DNA of 64,000 nucleotides, from the NCBI GenBank assembly GCA_910586675.1, contig CAJUJO010000004.1, positions 1 to 64,000 on the forward strand, given 5' to 3'. A model generated the notes under the pieces. The model did no database searches. It was not told the DNA's origin and worked only from the letters and a program-made list of their open reading frames with translations. Every line of letters begins with the position of its first letter. Within the stretch, counting starts at the first letter, position 1. The stretch is from an uncultured Christensenellaceae bacterium (GTDB taxonomy: Bacteria > Bacillota > Clostridia > Christensenellales > Borkfalkiaceae). A program made the translations under genes and the position numbers. Below, piece after piece: positions 45,785 through 52,774 of this stretch.

Positions 45785-45795
45785 TATGGTATAAT
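45768..45795 (+). promoter_or_regulatory. Second promoter of the Wzz-like gene
   Basis: TTGTTT (45768-45773), 16-nt spacer, TATAAT (45790-45795). Confidence 0.5.
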
Positions 45796-45839
45796 AAAAA
45801 CGATTTTTTACAATGAAAGGTTCTGGAGGTATAACGGAT

Positions 45840-47108
45840 ATGGATACGGAAGAAACGGAAAGCGGCGTAACGCTTGGCGAAATTTGCCGTATTATATTGA
45901 GAAAGATCTGGATCATCCTCGGTGTTTCCGTGGCAGGTGCGGTGATTGCGGCGCTCTGCGCGATATTTGTGCTCGACCACACCGTTTACCATCTCAGTTT
46001 CCGGATCGCCTATCCCGGGAGCGAGACGTCCAAGTATCCCGACGGCTCGCCCTTCTATTACAGCGATATTATTTCTTTGAAGAGCATGGAGGAGGCGAAA
46101 AAGTCCGACGAAGCCTTCTCTAAGATCAACGTACAGAAGATGTACGAGAACGACGCGGTAAGCATTACGGCGGAAAAGGTCCTCATAGAGGAGGTCTACT
46201 GGGAAGTGGGAACATTTACGGTTGCCATTCCCGCATCGTATTTTACCGACAGAAATCAGGCGACGGCGTTTATCCGCGCGCTTGCCAATCTGCCCGTTCA
46301 GTATGCGAGAGACGCGGCTGCCCGCGCCGATTTCGATTCCAATCTCGAAGCGTACCGCACCGTGCCTTCTTTTGAAATGAAGCTCGGTTATTTGAAGGAA
46401 CAGAAAAACGCGCTTTTAGCGCAGTATGATGAATGGATCTCTCTCTACGGGGAAAATTACCGCAACCGTGCGACGGGAAAAACGCTTAAAGCCTACCGCA
46501 CGGAAGTCAATATTGCCTTTACCGACGTCGTGCAGGCGAATCTGCAAAAGGATCTCGAACTGAACGGTTACGTGCCCGTATCCAGTTTGGAAGAGCAGAA
46601 AAAAAACCTCCAAACGGAAAAAGCGAGCAATTCTGCGAAGATACGTTCGCTCATGGCGCAATGGGAAGAGATCAGGGGCGGCAGTACCGAAATGGAAATG
46701 CCGCTGCCTCTCGCGGAAGAGATTTCCAAACTTTCCGTGCGGAACGCACAGATCGACAACGAGCTCGACGCGCTTTCCGACGCCAATCTCGAAAAGACAA
46801 AGGAAAACATCAAGGCGTTTGAAACACAGCTCAACGGCGTCGCCGAAAAGCTCGCTTCCGTAACGGAAACGCTTAACAGCGTTTCGGTCAGTCTGTATAA
46901 CCAAGAAGCGACGGTACGCTTCCAGACGAGCAAAGCCGTGGAAGAGGGCGGTTCCAGCGTTGTTCTCATAGCTGCGGCGGGCTTTATTGCGGCATTCGTC
47001 ATCGCGTGTATCATCGTGTATATCATCGAGGCTCCCAAATACCGCAGGGCGAGGGCGAACGCGGAAGCAGTCGCGGACGAAGAAAATAAAGACGGCGGAC
47101 AAAATTAA
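45840..47108 (+). CDS. Wzz/chain-length-determinant-like membrane protein
   Basis: The 422-residue protein is placed from the ATG behind GGAGGTATAACGGAT; an in-frame ATG at 45813 is less well supported. It has a short acidic N-terminus, a membrane helix (about residues 20-48), a long extracellular domain with coiled-coil character (about 190-350) and a second membrane helix (about 380-402). A charged tail completes the two-helix layout of polysaccharide co-polymerases. No kinase domain, glycosyltransferase or capsule gene is nearby, so it may act with a locus elsewhere or have a different role. Confidence 0.65.
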   Translation: MDTEETESGVTLGEICRIILRKIWIILGVSVAGAVIAALCAIFVLDHTVYHLSFRIAYPGSETSKYPDGSPFYYSDIISLKSMEEAKKSDEAFSKINVQKMYENDAVSITAEKVLIEEVYWEVGTFTVAIPASYFTDRNQATAFIRALANLPVQYARDAAARADFDSNLEAYRTVPSFEMKLGYLKEQKNALLAQYDEWISLYGENYRNRATGKTLKAYRTEVNIAFTDVVQANLQKDLELNGYVPVSSLEEQKKNLQTEKASNSAKIRSLMAQWEEIRGGSTEMEMPLPLAEEISKLSVRNAQIDNELDALSDANLEKTKENIKAFETQLNGVAEKLASVTETLNSVSVSLYNQEATVRFQTSKAVEEGGSSVVLIAAAGFIAAFVIACIIVYIIEAPKYRRARANAEAVADEENKDGGQN

Positions 47109-47120
47109 ACCGCGTATCAA

Positions 47121-47152
47121 AAACCGCTCCGTTTTTACGGGGCGTTTTTTTA
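47121..47152 (+). terminator. Terminator of the Wzz-like gene
   Basis: AACCGCTCCGT and ACGGGGCGTT form a stem with a wobble and a bulge, followed by a run of T. Confidence 0.65.
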
Positions 47153-47162
47153 TGCGCAATGC

Positions 47163-47191
47163 TTGCGGCGGAGCGCCGGATATGGTATACT
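47163..47191 (+). promoter_or_regulatory. Promoter of the GIY-YIG fusion gene
   Basis: TTGCGG (47163-47168), 17-nt spacer, TATACT (47186-47191); the short leader carries GGGAGAAGG. Confidence 0.6.
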
Positions 47192-47207
47192 TTTACGGGA
47201 GAAGGCT

Positions 47208-48263
47208 ATGTCTTATTACGTGTATATCGCCGAGTGTGCGGACGGGAGCCTGTATACGGGTTTTACCGACGACGCGGCGCGGCGCATCGCCGCGCATAAT
47301 GCGGGGAAAGGGGCAAAGTATACGAGGAGCCGCCTGCCCGTCAGGCTCGTTTATACCGAAGCGTACGAGACCGCGCGCGAGGCGCGCAGCCGCGAATGGC
47401 ATATAAAGCAGCTGACGCGCGCGGAAAAGCTCGCTTTGATTGCGGCGCAGTCTTTGAAGGAGGCATCAATGTATCCGCATCACGAACAATCGATTGAAAA
47501 ATTAAAGGAATATTTTATGAAAAGGGAGGGCGTCGTTGCAATCGTTCTCGACGGTTCCGTCGTAAAGGGGAACGCCCGCCCCGATTCCGATATCGATGCA
47601 ATCGTCGTCGTAACGGACGAGGAGCATCGCCGCCTGAAAGAGGATAACCGCCTTGCCGAGGTCATTCCGGGACATTGCACGTATTCGGACGGTTATTTCG
47701 ATGTAAAGTATAAAACGAAATCATATCTTGTCCGCGCGGCGCTCTTCGCAAGCGAGCCGACGCGGAACGCATTTTATAAAGCGCGCGTGATTTATTCGCT
47801 CGATGATGAAATCCCGTCGCTCGTGGAAAAAATCGCGCGTTATCCCGAACAAGAGAGGGATGATAAAGTACGCTGTTTCAACGCAAATTTGCAGCTCAAT
47901 CGCGGATATTTTCTCCGTTGTGTAAGCCGGGAAAACGCATATATGCGCTCTCATCTTGCGCAGGAAATCGTGTACAGCGTATACAGGCTCATTCTTGCGG
48001 AAAATAGGGTGCTTTTCCCCTGCAACAGAAGATTGGAGGAAACGGTACAAGCTTGTTCCCGCCGCCCCGATAATATTCTTACATTGGGGAGAGCTTTTTT
48101 CGAAGACGTAACGGAAGAAAATTGCGAACGATTCGTACAGGCGTTTTGGAAACAGAGCGAACTACCGCTTACCGATGACGTGAGCGAAAATTGTTCGCAG
48201 TACGTAAAGTTTTACGAGGATTGGTGGACGGAGGAAAACCCTCCCTTTCCGAACGAATGGTAG
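47208..48263 (+). CDS. GIY-YIG endonuclease domain fused to a nucleotidyltransferase domain
   Basis: The 351-residue protein starts at the ATG just after GAAGG. Residues 1-82 are a complete UPF0213-type GIY-YIG domain (YYVYIAECADGSLYTGFTDD, RRIAAHN, EARSREWHIKQL). From about residue 88 a DNA-polymerase-beta-like nucleotidyltransferase domain begins, with GSVVKGNARPDSDIDAIVV. This holds the GS motif and the paired aspartates that bind metal. A helical C-terminal part with DUF4037-like features follows. Between the halves, at the junction, AAGGAGG (47457-47463) lies 5 nt before an in-frame ATG (47469), so the second half may also be made alone. I infer two once-separate genes that have lost the stop between them. 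Confidence 0.75.
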   Translation: MSYYVYIAECADGSLYTGFTDDAARRIAAHNAGKGAKYTRSRLPVRLVYTEAYETAREARSREWHIKQLTRAEKLALIAAQSLKEASMYPHHEQSIEKLKEYFMKREGVVAIVLDGSVVKGNARPDSDIDAIVVVTDEEHRRLKEDNRLAEVIPGHCTYSDGYFDVKYKTKSYLVRAALFASEPTRNAFYKARVIYSLDDEIPSLVEKIARYPEQERDDKVRCFNANLQLNRGYFLRCVSRENAYMRSHLAQEIVYSVYRLILAENRVLFPCNRRLEETVQACSRRPDNILTLGRAFFEDVTEENCERFVQAFWKQSELPLTDDVSENCSQYVKFYEDWWTEENPPFPNEW

Positions 48264-48934
48264 ACAAAGAAAAACGGTATCATTTTGCGGCGCTCCGATT
48301 TTTCGAGGACGAAAACATTTCCGACCGCATATATTGGTATCTATGTCCCTTTCCCCTGCGCGAGGGGGAACGCGTTCTCGCGCCCGTCGGATACCGCGAC
48401 GGATTACAGCTCGCCTGTGTGGAGCGCGTATATTCGGCGCCGGCGGAGCAAGCTCCTTACGATATGCGCTTCATCAAGCGCGTCGCGGCAAAGTACGGCG
48501 CGCGGAAATTGCCGCTCGGCGGCGGATTTTGCACGGAGTTTGGCGGCGTGCGGTATGATAGCAAACGTTATACGCGGTTCGGCTCGTTTCTGTATTCGGA
48601 TAATTTACGGGAACTTTCCCGTTCGGACGTTGACGTCCTGAAAGAGTACGGCGTTACGGCGGTCGTCGATATGCGCGACAGCGGCGGGGAGATTGCTGGC
48701 ATTCCCGTCTTACGCTTTTCCGATGCGTCGGACGCGTTAAATTTTGCCGCAAAGGAGAAGGGCTGCGTACTCTTCCTCGGAAGCGCGGGCGTCGCCGTCT
48801 GCGTGTATCTTTTTCGGCTTGCGGGGTGTTCGCGGGAAGAAACCGTAAAAAGTTCTGCAAGCGGCGGAAGCTATTTTTGCACGGAGAATATTCCGCCCGA
48901 TACTTTGCGCGCGCTAAGAGCAAAATTGATTTGA
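48257..48934 (+). CDS. PriA-N-like domain joined to a degenerate phosphatase-like domain
   Basis: The 225-residue protein starts at an ATG overlapping the preceding gene's stop (48257), so it is translationally coupled. Residues 10-70 (YWYLCPFPLREGERVLAPVG) resemble the 3'-DNA-end binding domain of PriA primosomal proteins. Residues 105-225 resemble bacterial tyrosine phosphatases. RFGSFLYSDNLRELS, then YGVTAVVDMRD, then VLFLGSAGVAVCVYLF stand where HCxxGKDRTG should be, so the catalytic Cys and Arg are missing. It is therefore probably not an active phosphatase. Both domain calls are by eye. Confidence 0.55.
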   Translation: MVDKEKRYHFAALRFFEDENISDRIYWYLCPFPLREGERVLAPVGYRDGLQLACVERVYSAPAEQAPYDMRFIKRVAAKYGARKLPLGGGFCTEFGGVRYDSKRYTRFGSFLYSDNLRELSRSDVDVLKEYGVTAVVDMRDSGGEIAGIPVLRFSDASDALNFAAKEKGCVLFLGSAGVAVCVYLFRLAGCSREETVKSSASGGSYFCTENIPPDTLRALRAKLI

Positions 48935-48949
48935 AAGAAGGGATTAAAT

Positions 48950-49942
48950 ATGAAAAAAATTTTAATGATCGCGACGGGCGGAACGATCGCCTCCAAAAAT
49001 TCGGGCGCGGGGCTGGCGCCCGCCATTTCTTCCGAGGAGCTGCTCGCCTGCGTTCCCGAAATCGCCGAGACGTGCGAGGTGGAAACCGTTCAGCCTTTCA
49101 ACCTCGACAGCACCAATCTGTATTGCAAGCACTGGCTGGAAATCGCGCGCCTTATCGAGGACAATTATAAAAAGTACGACGGCTTCGTCGTAACGCACGG
49201 CACCGATACCATGGCGTACACTGCGGCGGCGCTCTCTTATCTTATTCAGGACGGCGCAAAGCCCGTCGTGCTCACGGGCTCGCAGAAATCGGCATACTTA
49301 CGCGACACGGATGCGCGCAATAACTTATTTAACGCGTTTTCGTACTGCGCGGACGATGGGGCTTCGGGCGTGCACATCGTGTTCGACGGTAACGTCATTT
49401 TAGGCACGCGCGCCAAAAAGACGCGCACGCGCAGCTACAACGCCTTTTCTGCAATCGACTTTCCCGAAACCGCCGTCATGCGCGACGGAAAGCCGTTTTA
49501 CTATATCAACGAAGAAAAGCCGAAGGATGCGCCGAAGTTTTACCGCGCGCTCGATCCCAACGTGTTCGTGCTCAAAATGATACCCGGGCTCAGCCCCGAT
49601 ATTTTTCACTATCTTTCCGAACATTACGACGGGCTCATTATCGAATCGTTCGGTTCGGGCGGACTTCCCGCTTATGAAAACGACGAGTTTTTCCGCCGCC
49701 TGAAAGCCTTTCTCGATCGGGGGAAAACGGTCGTCGTAACCACGCAGGTGGAGCGCGAGGGGAGCGCGCTCGATAAGTACGAGGTGGGCAGGAAGCTCCT
49801 CGATTGCGGCAGCGTTCTGGAAGCGCGTTGCATGACGCTGGAAGCCGCCGTTACCAAATTGATGTGGATTCTTGCGCAGACGAAGAAAGCGGAGGAAGTC
49901 GCCCGCCTGTTTTATTCTCCCGTGAAAAACGATATTTTCTAA
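48950..49942 (+). CDS. ansA: Type I L-asparaginase
   Basis: The 330-residue cytoplasmic enzyme converts asparagine to aspartate and ammonia. Motifs: ATGGTIAS (nucleophile T12) at the N-terminus and THGTDTM (about residues 83-89) holding the second catalytic threonine and aspartate. DARNNLFNAF and the C-terminal QVEREGS region are also typical. Length is normal for the family and there is no signal peptide, in line with type I. It lies 15 bp behind the preceding gene and may share its transcript. A strong terminator follows. Confidence 0.9.
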   Translation: MKKILMIATGGTIASKNSGAGLAPAISSEELLACVPEIAETCEVETVQPFNLDSTNLYCKHWLEIARLIEDNYKKYDGFVVTHGTDTMAYTAAALSYLIQDGAKPVVLTGSQKSAYLRDTDARNNLFNAFSYCADDGASGVHIVFDGNVILGTRAKKTRTRSYNAFSAIDFPETAVMRDGKPFYYINEEKPKDAPKFYRALDPNVFVLKMIPGLSPDIFHYLSEHYDGLIIESFGSGGLPAYENDEFFRRLKAFLDRGKTVVVTTQVEREGSALDKYEVGRKLLDCGSVLEARCMTLEAAVTKLMWILAQTKKAEEVARLFYSPVKNDIF

Positions 49943-49954
49943 GGAATTTAGATT

Positions 49955-49992
49955 AAACAACCCCCGTTGCGTTTTCGCAACGGGGGTTGTTT
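49955..49992. terminator. Bidirectional terminator
   Basis: AAACAACCCCCGTTGCG pairs perfectly with CGCAACGGGGGTTGTTT around TTTT. It serves asparaginase and the convergent zinc-ribbon gene. Confidence 0.9.
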
Positions 49993-50005
49993 TTATTTTA
50001 CTATA

Positions 50006-51460
50006 TTATTCTTCCTGTGCGGCGTACGATTTCCCGAGCACGTAATTCACGATACTCGCGACAAGATTCAGAACCGCGAACACGAGGGCGACGATAACGC
50101 CCGTATAGAATATGGTCGTTCCTGCGGGTAGGGGATCGCCGAGCAGCGCCGTCGCGGAGAATGTCCCCGCGAGCACGGAGAAGATGAGGCAGACGACTGC
50201 AATCGCCGCCGCGCTGACGGAAAGTCCGAGATTGGTCGTGCGCGTCTCTTCGCACAGCCCCGTGCACGTTTTCACAGTTACCGCGGCGAGCAGACTGATA
50301 AGGGCGAGCTGAATGGCATAAGCGCAGCAGCTGAACGCAAACGCGTTGATCGCTTCGGGACTGTCCGACACGGCGTTATTCAAACCGATAAGCGACATGA
50401 GCGTCGGGAAGGAAATGAGTAAAGACGAACTGTTCGCGGTATCTTTAACGGTGAATCCGCCCGCGCTCTGCCCCGCAAACGTCCAGCATATGGCGACGAG
50501 CACCATACAGCCGAGTGAAAGGCAGGTTTTTACGAGCACGGGAGCGGAGATAAGCTCCTTTCCGCGCAGGGCGATTTTGCACGCCGCAAACAGGGAAATA
50601 AAGACGCCGCCCAGCGTCAGCCCCGCGACGGTCGCGGCGTTGAATACGACGCCGCCGTGTACCGAGACCGCCGCATTCGGCAATATTTCCGAGAGCGATT
50701 GCGTCCTTGAAACGGTCATATGCTGCAGCGCGAGGAGCGCGACCGCGCCCGCAACGTAGGTAAAGAAGGAAGCAAACGCGAGCTTTTCCGCGCCCCGAAC
50801 CTCTTTCCCCATCAGTTTGCGAATGAGTTTTACCGCCGCGAGAACGGAGAGCACGGTAACCGATACGAGCGTCCCCGCCGAAATGACCGTTCCGAACACG
50901 ACGGGCAGATACAGGGAAACTTCATAGAGCGCGGTGTACGTCTGTAACCCGCTCAGCGCGTTTGCCGCGTCTTCGTAGCCCTTGCCGAAGAAGTAATACA
51001 GGTCGTTTACCTGGATTCCGCTCATTCCCATTGCTTCCATTGCCGAATTGAAATTGGGCGAGCCGCCCAGCCCGAATCCGATAAAGAACACGAAGAGAAC
51101 GGAGCAGAGCACGCCCGCAAGAGCAAGGGAAGTCGCACAAATGTCTACGATCCTTTTCCAAAGCGGCAGCCCGCCGTCCGTAATCGCGGCTTTTTTCGGG
51201 GCGGATTTTACCGTCTTGTTTGTTTTTTTGCGGGCGGCGGTTCCGCAGGTCGGGCAGAAGGCGCCCTCGTGCAACGTTCCGCATTCCGGGCAAACCGTTT
51301 TGCCGTCGACGCGCTTTCCGCAGAAGATGCAGTAAACGGTATCGGAAGGAAGGAGTTTACCGCAGGAAGGGCATTCTGTTTTGCCGTCCAACCGATTGCC
51401 GCATTCCTTGCAGAAAACTGCGTCCTCGGGGTTTTCCGTATTGCATTGTTTACAGTTCAT
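50006..51460 (-). CDS. Membrane protein with three N-terminal zinc ribbons
   Basis: The 484-residue protein starts at the ATG (51458-51460) behind GGGAG; longer readings lack a site. Three successive CxxC...CxxC ribbons fill residues 1-75: CKQC/CKEC, CPSC/CIFC and CPEC/CPTC. A basic linker and about ten hydrophobic segments (residues 95-480) follow. Zinc-ribbon-plus-membrane proteins are common in Clostridia and mostly uncharacterised. It may sense or scaffold at the membrane. It has its own promoter (TTGCAA-16-TATAAT). Confidence 0.75.
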   Translation of the reverse strand: MNCKQCNTENPEDAVFCKECGNRLDGKTECPSCGKLLPSDTVYCIFCGKRVDGKTVCPECGTLHEGAFCPTCGTAARKKTNKTVKSAPKKAAITDGGLPLWKRIVDICATSLALAGVLCSVLFVFFIGFGLGGSPNFNSAMEAMGMSGIQVNDLYYFFGKGYEDAANALSGLQTYTALYEVSLYLPVVFGTVISAGTLVSVTVLSVLAAVKLIRKLMGKEVRGAEKLAFASFFTYVAGAVALLALQHMTVSRTQSLSEILPNAAVSVHGGVVFNAATVAGLTLGGVFISLFAACKIALRGKELISAPVLVKTCLSLGCMVLVAICWTFAGQSAGGFTVKDTANSSSLLISFPTLMSLIGLNNAVSDSPEAINAFAFSCCAYAIQLALISLLAAVTVKTCTGLCEETRTTNLGLSVSAAAIAVVCLIFSVLAGTFSATALLGDPLPAGTTIFYTGVIVALVFAVLNLVASIVNYVLGKSYAAQEE

Positions 51461-51488
51461 AAATTTCTCCCATTTTTTATTTGTTTTA

Positions 51489-51516
51489 ATTATATCATAT
51501 TTTTTGCAATTTGCAA
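51489..51516 (-). promoter_or_regulatory. Promoter of the zinc-ribbon membrane protein gene
   Basis: Minus strand TTGCAA (51511-51516), 16-nt spacer, TATAAT (51489-51494). Confidence 0.6.
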
Positions 51517-51539
51517 GGTGTATACGAAATATTTCAATC

Positions 51540-51573
51540 AAAAAGCCGTACCGAAGAACGGGTACGGCTTTTT
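51540..51573 (-). terminator. Terminator of the ArsR-type gene
   Basis: GCCGTACC (51545-51552) pairs with GGTACGGC (51561-51568), with A- and T-rich flanks suited to termination on either strand. Confidence 0.75.
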
Positions 51574-52503
51574 TCAGTTTCTCGTATCGTTTCCCGAACA
51601 AAGTAGGCGAATGCGGATGCCCGATTCGTAATCGCCGAACTTTTTCCCGAATAGCGTGATGCCGCCCACGTGTTCGGCGGTTTCGGGGATTTCCAGCCGA
51701 AGCGAAATGGAGTCGTGTTCCGTTAAGTTAAGGTTATGTATGGTCGTGGGGGAGATGAACAGTCCGTCGAGATAGGTCCCCGTTTCGTTGATGGTGAGTA
51801 CCTTCATAATGCCGTATTGCGGGAAATTGGAAAACCACCAATGCGGCGTGTAGCGGCCTTTGCGGTCGTAGCATTCCCCGGGCGAGGTCCAATAACCGAG
51901 GTTGATTCCGTTGACGATAAAGCTGATGTCCGAAGGGTAATAGCTGATGACACCCGGCGCTTCGCTGCACATTTCCAAAAATATCTGCAATTCCACGGGC
52001 TTTTCCGAAGCGGACAGCATGTTCGCGAAGGTATATTCGACGTACCCCTGCGTAAACCAAATGACGGAAGCGTGAAACCGTTCGGGAAGGTAGAAAAAGC
52101 GCGTGTCATCGAATCCGTCGCCGATGACGTGCTCGGACGTAGCCAGTCCGCACGTCGGCTGAACATTGCAATCGGAGTATTGTCCCGCGTCCAGCTCCGT
52201 TTCGTATACCTTCTGCTCCGTCTGCTCGGGCAGAATATTCACGATGAGCTTATCCTCGGCAATGCGGCAGATTTTCTGCGTGCCCCGCGTTTCGGAGTTC
52301 AGGCTCACGTCGATAAGTCCCGCCTGAATGAGCTTTTTGATGTGCGGTGTCAGCGTGCTCTTGGGTATTTTCAGCGTTACCGCAATGTCGTTCATGTTCA
52401 TGCGGTGGTTCTTCAAAAGTAGCTGCAATATCTGAATGCGCACTTCGTTGCTCAGCGCGTCGAATAAGGGAATGCCTTCCGTTAGATTTTCTATGATTCT
52501 CAT
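51574..52503 (-). CDS. ArsR-type winged-helix regulator with large sensor domain
   Basis: The 309-residue regulator has an N-terminal winged helix (residues 10-85) with NDIAVTLKIPKSTLTPHIKK as recognition helix. About 215 residues of beta-rich, cysteine- and tryptophan-containing sequence follow, much longer than a plain ArsR repressor. The C-terminal part (WTSPGECYDRKGRYTPHWWF) looks like a carbohydrate-binding fold, which suggests a sugar sensor. It is divergent from the GH2 gene at 52775 and its importer, its probable targets. The GAAGGGG site lies 12-14 nt before the ATG. Confidence 0.82.
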   Translation of the reverse strand: MRIIENLTEGIPLFDALSNEVRIQILQLLLKNHRMNMNDIAVTLKIPKSTLTPHIKKLIQAGLIDVSLNSETRGTQKICRIAEDKLIVNILPEQTEQKVYETELDAGQYSDCNVQPTCGLATSEHVIGDGFDDTRFFYLPERFHASVIWFTQGYVEYTFANMLSASEKPVELQIFLEMCSEAPGVISYYPSDISFIVNGINLGYWTSPGECYDRKGRYTPHWWFSNFPQYGIMKVLTINETGTYLDGLFISPTTIHNLNLTEHDSISLRLEIPETAEHVGGITLFGKKFGDYESGIRIRLLCSGNDTRN

Positions 52504-52556
52504 ATTTGCTTATATTTTCCCCTTCTCAAAAGTTCAAAAAAGGTCTGTTTTCGTTT

Positions 52557-52585
52557 AGTGTATCACATTTTTTTGTAAATTGCAA
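52557..52585 (-). promoter_or_regulatory. Promoter of the ArsR-type gene
   Basis: Minus strand TTGCAA (52580-52585), 17-nt spacer, TACACT (52557-52562). Confidence 0.55.
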
Positions 52586-52674
52586 TAAAAAATCCCTTCT
52601 CGTTACATTAATTCGTAAAAATACGTACTAATATTATATAACTAAAATTAATATCAAAAATTTTATAAAATGTA

Positions 52675-52703
52675 TTGACAAATAGGAAATTGTGCGTTAT
52701 AAT
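52675..52703 (+). promoter_or_regulatory. Consensus promoter of the GH2 gene
   Basis: TTGACA (52675-52680), 17-nt spacer, TATAAT (52698-52703). A perfect consensus suggests control by repression. Confidence 0.8.
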
Positions 52704-52732
52704 CAAGACAACAGCGAAACAAGTTGATTCCG

Positions 52733-52751
52733 TTTCACATGTTTTGTGAAA
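52733..52751. promoter_or_regulatory. Operator candidate downstream of the GH2 promoter
   Basis: TTTCACA and TGTGAAA form an inverted repeat with a 5-nt centre, about 20 nt after the predicted transcription start. This fits a roadblock operator for the divergent winged-helix regulator. Confidence 0.5.
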
Positions 52752-52774
52752 GAAAGTAAAAAGAGAGCCGTCAT

